In this document: piece by piece, positions 34,401 through 46,400 of the stretch | How the letters are laid out: the number at the start of each line of letters is the position of its first letter | Position numbering within the stretch: the stretch's first letter is position 1 | Source: Sciurus carolinensis | Taxonomy: Eukaryota; Chordata; Mammalia; Rodentia; Sciuridae | Direction of reading: 5' to 3' | Assembly: GCF_902686445.1 (NCBI RefSeq) | Contig: NC_062213.1 | Span: 136,174,491 to 136,238,490, forward strand | Length of the DNA: 64,000 nt | Translations under genes and position numbers: made by a program | The notes under the pieces: generated by a model | What the model was told of the DNA's origin: nothing | Seen by the model: the letters and a program-made list of their open reading frames with translations, nothing else | Databases searched by the model: none

Positions 34401-37400
34401 AACACAGTGGGCTTGGAGAACAATGTGCGCAGTAAGTTCTCGGGGCATAAAGTATCAGGAGGGTAAAACTGAGAGACTTGGAGATAGAGAAGGGCAATAT
34501 TAGAGTTAGGAGTCTTTGGTGTAGCTTCAGACTGAGGAATTTGGACTTAATTTTATAGACAGTGAGGGGATCAAGAGGGTTGCTAAGCAAGAAAATGACA
34601 CAATTGATATTAATGATGTGTTCAAGATGACCACATGGATAGAATTTACTCTATAATACAGCAAAGATCACTCTACACATATAACTGTATAACTTCACTT
34701 CATCCTTATGATAATCCTGTGAGTAGGCATTCTGATGTCCTCTATTTTACAGATAAGGCATATAGAATCCATAGAGACCAAAAAGATTGCCAAGTCTAGT
34801 AAGCAAGAGAACCAGTACTCTGATGTGAAAGTTCATGCCCTAACTCACATGACTTACACTAAATATAACCAATAGTACCTCCCACGTCTGCTCTAATAGA
34901 TATGCATCAGTTTGCCCTGTCTGAATGGCACATAAATTAAAAGGAGAATTGGCCCGAAGTGTAATCATACCAAGTAAGTTGCTTCATTGTCCCAAAGTTG
35001 AAGGCTTTTGTGCCCACACACTATTATTTACTTAACTGCCATTTATTTAGCACCAACTCTTCTATTGTAATAAGAGCAAAGTCATTTACCTTATTGAACA
35101 TATAATGTAGTGGCATTTTTATACTTATTCCCCTACATTTTATTCATCGATTCACTGATTCTTAAAAAAATCAAGGAATTTTTCTATGTCCTGTGCCTCT
35201 TAGGATTAATTATGTTGAAATTAGGCAGCAAGTATGTGCAGCAGCACTTCATATTAAAATATCCTGAAAACAAAACAAAAAAATACATATATATATTTGC
35301 AGTATGCTTTTCACCTGAAATGCAGCTTCAATTCCAGAGCAGATGGAAGTTCCTCCAAGAGCTTGCGTAGGTAAGCTCTCCAAGAGCTTGTTTCTTTCGC
35401 TGTCACTTTTTATTTGGATTAACTCACTTTTAATAGTGGCTGCACTGTCAAAGTGGACCATCCCTACCCAGGATCCATTTTCAACAGTCTGTAGTAGGAA
35501 ATATTTTGCCGCTTGATTCATTCGATTGAGTCGATTAAAGACTAAAAAAAAAAAGACAATAATCGTATAGTTTGCTGGAAGATTATGGCAAATCACACAA
35601 AATGAGTGGATAAATTTTATTGGTAGGAAATTTCTATGACTATTAATTGATATTATTGAAGAAAAATTATTCAATTGGTAAAATGAAAACTATGGTTATG
35701 TGTATTATGGAACACATACAGCATAGTAAGGAGCTTATACTTTTCAACTAGAGCTGATTCCTGATGCTGTACACCCAAGTTAGAGGTGGAAGTTAGGGTG
35801 GAGATTGAGTTGCAGGTGATGATACACAGTTTAGAGCCTCTCTAATCACTCCTGGGAGCCTCTGTGCCTGTTTTCCTAGGATGAATTCATACCCCACAGT
35901 TCACAAATCCAACCAGATTATCTTGACCTCCACCCAGAACTGAATGGTCCCTTCACTGGGAACTAGTCTACCCAAAATGTGAAACTTACTTGATCTATAG
36001 TAAATGCTAAGGAGCCCATCCCTACCTCCCTCCTTTCCTCTTCTCCTAACCTTCCCCACCACTTCTCCACCAATGGATTAATTGGAATTGGTTCTTTGGT
36101 AACCCTTCAGGACTCATATCCCTCTTTCCTGGTATTGGATTTCCAAAGATGTAAATCTCTTTATACATTTGTCCTTTCTATCCCCCCTCACCACACTTGG
36201 GGGGTTCCTCCCCACAACCATACCCAAGTTTCCCTCTGAAATTCCTGACCAAATTATAGAGAAAAACTTCTATACCCCCACATTTGAGTACTCTCCACCA
36301 CTTTTCTTCTTCGCTTTACCTTTAACCCTGGATTTGCCAGCACCCTGTCCAGGGGAAACTCCTCATCTGCCAATCAGGAGCCTCTTCTCTCTTCAGTGAC
36401 ATTTCCTGACCATTTTATGAGCTGCTCTTTAGCACTTTGCTGCCCTCTCTGAAACTTGCTGTTATTGTGGTTCATTTCTTAATTGGTATCATTTTCGGCC
36501 CTTTTCAATAATCTCCCATCTCCCATTTGCTGAAGTTTTTATTCCTGGACTTCAGCATGCTCTGTTCTGCTTCAAATGTGCCATCCTCTGGGTGCTTTAT
36601 CACATTGTATCTGCTTGTTAGTAGTCCATTCACTTCAACAATTATTATTCATCGCCTTATGTGATGAACTCTAGGCCATGGGGAAAGGTGCTTCAGACAA
36701 GTTTCCACCTTCTAGATGAGCTCCCAAGCTAGTTGGGAAAGACACGTGTAGTTTTAATATAATATATAGTAATGGATGTATGCACAGGGCAGTGTTGGGA
36801 ATCAATAGAAGAGAATACAGAGCCGATAAACCCAGCCCATCTCCTGAGTGAGTGCCCTATGTCAAATTTTGTAGAATAAATATAATTCATCCAGGTAACA
36901 GGAAAGGGAGAAAAAAATTTCTCTATTGAACTCTGAACTTATCAAATACATTGGCATACATTCCAAAGCCTAGCACAATGATTTCCATTCACCCAAATAT
37001 AACATTCTTTCTTATGATGCTTTTTTGTTTGTGTCTTTGAGCACAGAGGGTTCAGTTGCACAGTTGGTACAAATAAGATGAAGCCATGTTAGGAATTCTA
37101 CTGATTGTTTCTGTTCCTTGAACTGGAATGGGGTTTTGCATCCACTAATCCACTCTATCTTCATGTCTCTCAAGCATTTTCAGTACAAGGGCCATGGATA
37201 AAAACAACTTCGTATTTCAACATCTACTTTTAATCTTCCAACTAAATCTTGATTAAAGGACTCAGAGTTTTCCCTAGTAGCCATCTATTTTCTTGGAAAA
37301 AAAATATGAGACCTTTAACTTAGGTCTTCTTTACTGACATCTTTCTTTTGCCATAATATTTTGTTGCAACATCTTGGGGTTGTTATCATAAAAAGTGATG

Positions 37401-40400
37401 ATATTTTATGTCATCATGTCATTTAGAATAATCCAGGTACAGGTAGAGTTCAGTTTGTTCTTAGCATTCAATTATTCCCATTCCCACATTCAGAAAAAAT
37501 TGACCCATGAACTTACAGACATGCTTCCAGACTTATCAAGAACTAAGCACAGAATTCTTTCACTGATCCTCAACAATGAGAAGACAGGTGGAGGAGGTGG
37601 TGCTGCCATGGGTGTGGTGTTTTCAAAATCCTCAGAACTGCTGATTACCTCCCATGTACTTCTATAATTGCACTTAATGTTTTGTAAACTTGGAGCTTCT
37701 TGGTTATGGTTTTCTGCATTACAGAATTCAAACACCTAAAAGATTAATAAAATAAAATAATAATTTACATACCCTGCACTAAACATATCTAACATCAAAA
37801 CTGAGAAGAATTTAAAGTATGTTCTGCAAATATGCTTTTATTGAATAAAATATAATGAGAATATATTGACCATAGTAGTGATAGTAATAATAATTAACAC
37901 TATTGGAGTTTTTACCAGGTGTCAGCTAATGTTGAAAGGACTCTATGTTAATATATTTAATCCTTACATCACCTGGACAGATATTTTAAAATAGGATCTG
38001 TGGGGCTCAGGATGTAGTTCAATGGATAGAGTACTCCTCTAGAATTTCTAAGGACTTGGGATTTGACTCCCAGCACCACAAAAATATGAAAATAAGAATA
38101 AAAATGAATAAAGTCAGAAATGTCCTTTATAAATTCTGGAACTAGTGATTGGCATACTTACAGAATCAATGCTTTGCATGAACATTATGGATGCTTTTTC
38201 TGCTTGAACTTTATCAGGGAAGAATTGACAATCCTTTTCATATAATTTTGTTGTAGAATTAGTTCTGCATGGTCTAATTACGCAACTGTCTGCTTGACAC
38301 TTATAAACTCTATTTATGCCAGATATACCTGTGGAACACCTGAAAAAATGTGACAGTTAATTTTGAGGCATTTTATTAATGGTTATTAATAGTTTATATT
38401 TGTGTGACAAGTCCCTGTCCTAGCAGGACATGTACCATTGCTTTGGCACCCAATTTAAAGTGGATTCCCCTACTCACTTTTTTCTCTTGATCTTAGAATC
38501 AAGAAGATAGTCTATATTAACTGTGAATCTAGATTGAATTCCAAAATGACTTCTATTGTTCTCCAAGTAATTACTTGTTGGCTTCTTGGAGCATTTGGTT
38601 TCTTACTCAGCCCACATTTAGCAGTACTTAAATATTTTTGTTCATTCTTATATAAGGAATAATTTTGACTTTCTCCCAATGTATGTTAAGTCCATATATG
38701 TTGTGCTCAATCTCAGTCTGAGTTCTGACAGATATGGTGTACAGGTCTAAAATACATTAAAATGCCAACCAAATGCTTGCCATTGAAGTTATGTGTATTT
38801 TAAATAGAAAACGAACTGCTTTAATTCCCCTAAAACAGAGGCTGTTTTGTAATATAGCATCTATTACTTTCATTGAGAAAAAAGTGAATAATTATTATTT
38901 GAAAGTGGAAGTAAGCAAAATAAGCCAGTTAAAAGCCTGAGGTCATCTAAGAGAATGTAAGTAGCCATGCCTTGTTGCTTCAATTTTCTTTGACTTAGCA
39001 CTGTAGAAAGGCTGATCTTCATTGTACTCATCAAACACTCCCCAACGGAGATGAGCCCATTCATGGACAAACAATCTACCTGTAGGAAAATATTTCAAAT
39101 GCACGCTTATAATTCAAGTGACAGATTTTGTATCTCAAAAATTTTAAGATCTTCCCATTACAAAATATATTTAGATTGAGGATTTCCCTATTTCATATGC
39201 CTTTGTTTATAAAAGGAGTCTATGAAGTTAAATGACTATACTGTTAAATAGTGTATCATCTTTTTTATTCCACTACATATTAAATCAATGAAATATTTTT
39301 GGAGTATATGCTGTGCTCAAAATAGATAAAGATTCAGGATTTGGAAGTTTGGAAGCAAAAGGTTTTAGGTAATATAATGGTTCATAGCTCTCTAAACTTA
39401 AACCCTAACAACAATATAATCAGACATACAGAAGTTTTGTTGCATTAAGATATCATGAGACGTAATTAGGAAAAATTGTCTAAAAATGCTCTTGATGGGG
39501 TGATGAAGAAAAGAAGATTGAGAAACAGTATTATAGACCATATAGAATTTGGGAGGAGGGTGTCAAAATGGAGTGATACATTTATGATACTTATGAGCAT
39601 TAATTTTGTGGAACAATTATTATTTTTAATAATATATATAATTTGTGTGATACTAGATATTAAGAAACATAAAGATGTATAAGATCTCAAAAAGTAGTCT
39701 TGAACCAGTAGCATCAACATCACTGGGGAACTTGTTGGAAATACAGAATCTCACTCTAATCCTATTAATGTACTAAATCAAAGCTTGGATTTTAACAATA
39801 TCCCCAATTTATTATTTACACATTAAACTTTAAAATTGTCAGTTTAAGATTTTTTGGGGGCAAATGGGAGCTGGTTGGTGGGAGTGGAATTATAACATTT
39901 AGTGTGGGAGGGAAAAGCTCTCATATCAAGTACTACTACAGGAAATAGGTGATTTTTTGCTTTTTGGTACCAGGGATTGAACCCAGGGTCACTTAATCCC
40001 TGAGCTATATCCCAAGCTCTTTTTAGTTTTCATTTTGAGATAGGGTCTAAGTTGCTTAGGGCCTTGATAAGTCGCTGAGACTGGCCTTGAACTTGCAATC
40101 CCTCTGCCTTGGCCTCTGGCGTTCTCAGAATTACAGGCATGTGCCATCATACCAAGAATTTGGTGAATTTTAAGAAAATTTAAAACTGTGTGCACCTGTG
40201 ACTGTCTTCTTAGGTTCACTCTCATACTTGTGCCCTCCTCAGGTTGCCCTACCTCCCATCCCCACCTCAAAAGCAGCCTCCCTGAGGTCTGAAATGAGAC
40301 AGTGTAGGTGGGAATGGAATCCTAAGTCAGAGAGGTTCCTTGTTCTCATTTCTAATAGCATTCTACTGTGTATGTGCCTCTGTGTGTGTGTGTGTGTACA

Positions 40401-43400
40401 TGTGCAGGCATGCGCAAATGCATTTTTAATATCTGTTGGCAGCCTCAGCACACTGAGTTGCTGCTTAGATGGTCCAAATGATCTTTCTAAGCAAGTTGTT
40501 GTTATTGTTATTATGAAATCACATAGAATTTGAGGGCTTTCTTTCTCATCTTATTTTTCCTTATTGATTTTAAGGCATAGTTTGCAGAATGAGAGGATTT
40601 TTTGTTTTTCCTCACAAAGTCATGTATCTTTATAAATGAAGACCTAAGAGGAAGGATAAAAGCGTCATAGAATAAATCTAAGTTATGGAGTCTGAGGAAG
40701 GATCAAGAGCTGAGATGGGACCGGGGGATTGGATTTAAAAATTGTAAAAGTTTTCCTCTTCTATGATAGTCAGAGGCAGAGGAGGTGCTGATGAACTGAA
40801 TTTGGATGTAGAAATGAAAAAGGTAGGGGCTGCTGTTTGCTCCATCAAGGCATTTGTCAATTGATGGGAGTGAGAAAAGTGGCTAAATCTTGACCAAAAA
40901 TATTAGAGCATCTTTAAAAGAGCTATTGTGGGAAAAGACAAAAGGAGCTGAGAAATGTCAAGTAAAAAAAAGGTTTTTTTGAGTAGCTTTGAGGGCATCA
41001 CTGAGTTTGGAAAATGTGTACTTGTAATGGTGCCAATTGGTTCTGTAATTTTCTTGAAAAATCTGAGAAACAGGCCAAAAGGGAGACTGAATCACTCAGT
41101 ACAGGAGATTTAGTAAGTTGAATCAAAGCTAAGGATAAGATTAGTGGGGGAATCAAACTATTTGTACTTATGGTTGAACTGACTGAGTTTGCTGAACATG
41201 ACAGGAAAGAGAGTACAGCTATGAGGGTGCAAAGGATTAGGGGAACCAAGGAGAGCAATTCTGGTCAGGATAACATGTGAGAGAGGTAAGATCAGGATGG
41301 AGGGAATGATGGAACTTTCAAGGCTGGAGTGGGTATTGATGACTAGGGCTGACTGTGTTGGCAGAGACAGAAAATTAATGAATCAATGTTCACTGCACAG
41401 GCAATAAGAGAGGGAGAGGCAATTCTGGGGTGTGGGATTTCATGGAAGTTTTCATTGGATAGTGACATGTGAATTAACCTTGCCTTTAATAGTGATTTAC
41501 ATGCTTTAGTTCATCTGAACAAGTGATCTTAACATTTACATTGAATTAGATAAAATTTCCATTTCAACAGGTCCAAATTATCCACTATAGACAATTTCCT
41601 CTGGTACAAGCAAAAAAAATATCAGTAACTAATAGCCTATGAATTTTTCTCTTGATCAGTAACTGGCATCATGGCTCTCTCCAGCTTGCTATGCATCTGG
41701 TTTTCCATGGAAAATATATGTGATTGATTATATCCAACTGTGGAGAACTGGGAAGTTGAAATTTAAAAAGTAAGCCTTAAGAAAACATGTATTAATTCTG
41801 CTATCTGTCCAAATGTCTGAAAATACTATTGACATTGTATTGTATACATTTACATGAATTATCAAGTTTGATATTTACAAAAATTCCACAAGGTAGAAAC
41901 TATACTCTTCACCATTTTGCCAGGAATAAGCACAAAGAGGGTAGGTCACTTGTTCAAGGCCACCTCTAGAAAAAATAAAATGGGAGCTAAGATTTGAACC
42001 TAGAGACTTCTGTCCCAAGGCCTGTTCACTAAAGCTGGGAACAGAAATGTTTGTTTAAAATGAGATGTTTTAGCCAAATTTCCTACCTGATGGTCCATAT
42101 TCATTTTGTTTTTTTCCAAGTACATAGTCAGGAGTAAAATGAATGTATTCTGCTTTCTCTCCACAGTCTGTGAACTGCCTGGTGTATGGTTCATCTCTGC
42201 CTGGGAGGGCTGGTGCTGCAACTCTGACATCGGCCTGAGAATGTTTAAAAAGATCATTAAAACATGAAGAACAGAAATGATAATATTTAGTTAGAAATAC
42301 TCTGAAATAATCAATTTGTGGTAAAACTGGGAAACATCAGAAAATATTGTTTTTTTGTCAGAGAAGATTTTGACACTTACATATTCGTAGCTCTCATGTT
42401 TTGGCCTTTTGTAATTAAGATTTTCCTTCCAATTCTTAGGAATTAGTATAGATACATTTTTGAAAAAAAATCTTTTCTCTGTGGCTTCAAACAAGTAGGT
42501 GGATGCTGTAGTGACCATGTCCTATTATCAAAGGAAAACAATATGAGGGAATGGTTTAGTGAGAATGGACTGACAGAGTAGGGCTCATCTCTGACATCTT
42601 CCCCTGTACCTGTCAACACAAAAGCAACTGCCTGATAAACAATCTCCACCCACCATTCTGTTTCTGCAAATTGTCAAATTTAAATTATTGCTTCATCTTG
42701 CACATTGAAAGGCTTCTCAGTCTTCTGTTTTCTTACCCCAAAAGGTAACTGCTTATTCTTAGTGTTTAGAGGAACTGATTAATATGAATATGAATATGCA
42801 TATGGACTTTGGGGTAATTTTCTTGGTCTCCATACTGGTGTTAGTACTTTCTGGTTCACAGATCTTGGTGATTTATATAATGCTCTGAAGTTCAGTTTCC
42901 TCACCTTTTTAATGGATCATTGCTGCACATCTATCTTTATGGTTGTCATAAAGATGGGATGAATTAGAAAGTACTCTGCCCATAAGCAGTCCTAAAACCA
43001 CTTGATATCATTACTAAAAATCTGAGTCAAGAACAGCTTTAACTGATGCAAGCTGAGGACAGTCTGTAAGAATTGGTATTAGGAAGGGTTTTCTTTCTCC
43101 AAGTCGTCCCTGGCGGGGAGGCAAAGGGTTGGGTGCCAATGGGTGGGGTTATGGGAAAATCCATAATAGAAGTAAAATTTTGATTGTGGAACTGTGGCTC
43201 TGCCATTAACTTGAAAATAATATCACCTAATATTTACATGAGCCCAAATTTACAATGATTAATAAGAGAAATTGCCTCTCCACAGAACTTACTCCGTAGT
43301 GGGGGAAATCAATGGGTAAAACTCATTTAAGGTGATTTATTTTATACGTCTGAGACCCTGAATAACTGCAAAATCCTACAATGAGTGGTAATGTCAGTTT

Positions 43401-46400
43401 CTTCATCAGCTCAAAGCATCCATCCCCATTCTTAGTGTCCTTTTTCAAGACAGTCTCCTCTGTGATTCTTCCTGCTTTAACAAAAGCCTACAAAAGAACT
43501 GTTCTTTAGGAAAGAGAGTCCAATGTGCTGATTCACATGTATCCTAAGATCAGCAACCTGATTTGTTCAGAACCATGGGATCAGTCAGAAGGCCAGAGTT
43601 CAGAGAACCGAAGGCCCAGTGGATTGACTGAGATTTAGGAAAACAGGTTTTGGAGAGCTGTAGAGTTGATTTGCTGATCTAACTCAGATGAAAGAATTCT
43701 CTATTTCCTAAGGATGCTTCTCTCCTTTTTTCCACCCTTTATTTTTGTGGGGATGGGGTGTGATATTTAGGTCTCAGCAGATTGTCAACTTCTGTTCAAC
43801 TGATGGTTCTCTCTTTTTTTTTTTAAAAAAAAATCTTTATTTTTCCATGGGGGGAATATATATATATATATATTGTTGTCAATGGGCCCTTATTTTATTT
43901 ATTTATATGCAGTACTGAGAATCAAACCCAGTCCCTCATGCATGCTAGGCAAGCACTCTATCACTGAGCCATAACTCCAGTCCCAGATGGTTCTCTTTTC
44001 ATATGGGAAGCATATTTGTTGGTTCAAATTCAGTTATGGACTGAATATGGTTGCTCTGTACCATTGTGTGGGTCAGGTATTGTATAGCTCCAAGGGATTG
44101 CCTTTATTTTGGAATCTCAATGGCCCAAGTGGACTGTCTTGGATAGTGGTATGCTCTGAGGTCATGGAGGTGTCAGAGACCCTATTAGATGATTGCCACC
44201 CCTGGGGTATCCTGGAATAGCTAGTCATTGTTCCCTAAGATTTGGAAGCAGAATCCCCATAATATTCCTTATAAATTCTATCTCAGTTCCTATAATAACC
44301 TAGTTGGATGAGGAAGATGACAGTTTCAGGGTTTGCTGAAGTAATTACTCTCAAACCAAGAAAAAAATATTAAAACATAGAGAAAGGAAACTTGAAAATT
44401 GAACATCTCAGGTATCCTAAGAAAAGGTTTAAGACCACATTGGTTTTTTAGGAAAGAATATTTTGGTTTGGGTTTTTGTCATCTTATTCAAGCCAGACCT
44501 CAAACCCAGGTTTATCAGTCTTCAAAGTTCATGAGCAGGATTTCAGTTGTGATTGTATTTAGTGTGACCTGGGAAAAATCATGTATCTTTTCTGAACCCC
44601 AGTTTTGTTTTTCTTTGTAATGTGGATGATGGTATTCAACTAAGTTACCAGCTGATATAAAAGTAAGAACTTTGTAGAGAGCTAAGAAAATGTCAAGAAA
44701 CATTGTGAAATCTAGGCATGTCTGCAAGAAATTTAAGTTACCTTTTAGTTTTCAAAAGAAGATCATGTTAAGAAACTTCTTACCTCATCAAAGCACTTTA
44801 TCAAATACTGATTTCTTAGTTCAGAAATGTTTAAAATTGAATGATTAGCTCTGTACACTAAGAACTTATCATTAAGATTTAGTTGTGCTATCAACTCTCA
44901 CAAACCATATTTTCAAGTAAAAGGAATATTCACCTTTTCTGGAATTCAAAAGTACCAATAAGCAAACACCTCTATGCTACAACAAAATTTATAGGAAATG
45001 AACAATAAATAGTGGCATGGAATCACCAAAGAAGGCTTCAAAAGTGAGCATCAGGACATAGTCCAGGAAATTCAATACAAAGAATGAGTACATGCAGAAG
45101 TCAGGTAGATAGAAACAACTCACATCACTATAAACCCAAACTCTGTATTATTTGGGATTTTATGGTTGAGAGAAAGTTTAGAAAATAAGTGTCTTTCATT
45201 TAAGATCATGGTCTTTCTCTTCTGTTTGCACTCAGCTAGTGAACTCATATCCTTTACACATTAAGGACTCTCAAATTTTTACCTACACACACATTTTAGC
45301 CATAAATTCAGTTTCCTGCCTCCTCTACTTGGATATCTAATAAGCTCTTAATTCAAAATGCCCTAAACTAACTCCAGATCTTCCCATTGCTAAACATTCT
45401 CCTCTAACAGCTATCCCTTCCTAATTGACGAAAGTTTCATCCTTCCAAGTGTTTAGACAAAAGTCTAGAAACTTCCTTGATTCTTACTTTCCTTCCTAAA
45501 TTCCCCTATCCCACACCCATGTAAACCATCAGGAAACATTGTCCATGATACCCTCAGAATATATTCAGAATCACACAGATTAAATATCTCTACCATAATA
45601 TCTCTGTCCTTGTCACCATCACTGCTCACCTGCCACAGTTTCCTACCTGTGTCGTTCTATACCTCTATGATACAACAGAATTTACACAGGATGAGTGACA
45701 AGTGCCAACCCTCTACAATTTCCTCCACAACACAGTCACAGTCATCCCAGAACATTTAGAAGAGTGCACAACTCCTCTGCACAGACTTTCCTGTGGATTC
45801 GCATCTCAGAGTAGTTACCAAAGCCTTTCCTAGTGTTCTGGGCTCTGCTTCCTCTTCAGTTTCAGCTAGCCCCACCCTGCCTCATGTTCATCCACATCTT
45901 TTCCTTGGTCACAGCAAGCATGGTGTCACCCTCATGTTGTGCACATTCCACAGGTTGTCAGCAGGCTCTTCCCTCACTCACCTTGGTCTCTGCTGAGATG
46001 TCACTTCCTCAGTGAGGTCTACCCTGACTATCCTACTTGAAACTAACATTCTCTCCTTATTCCAGTCCTACCCACACTCTGTACTCCCTTTCCTGATTTG
46101 GGGTATTCCACAGCCACCTGCTAAGACCTGACCTGCTTATTTACTCATTTTTATTAATTAGATCTCTGAAAATAACAAACACTCCATGAGTACAGAGGCT
46201 TTTTTTTTCTTTTATTTATTGCTCTTTCCTCTAGTGTACTATAAGCATTCAATAATACTTATTCAAGAACAGGTAAGTCCAACTACTAATTTACGGAAAA
46301 GGAAACCAAGGATCAGGAAGGTCCTGTGCCTTATTGCTGGTACTACGGTAAGATTGGGAAAATCCCCATCTAGAACCTCTACCTTTCCCTGTTCATTCCA

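Larger units (their letters stand above)
39080..42086. other. CLCA4 intron 3
   Basis: Holds a MER5A-like piece (about 39690-39790), a B1-dID SINE (39958-40170, minus), a short GT run (about 40380) and a MIR-like piece (about 41850-42000). Confidence 0.6.

Noticed and set aside
35290..35674. Extended exon 7 using the CCAG acceptor near 35573
   Set aside because: The added sequence runs through the T11 tract into an in-frame TAG before the conserved codons.
38870..39070. 66-codon minus-strand open frame over CLCA4 exon 4
   Set aside because: Out-of-frame shadow; the HEWAH frame is the coding one.
42000..42257. 85-codon minus-strand open frame over CLCA4 exon 3
   Set aside because: Out of frame with the conserved CLCA protein; the correct frame runs 42234-42087.
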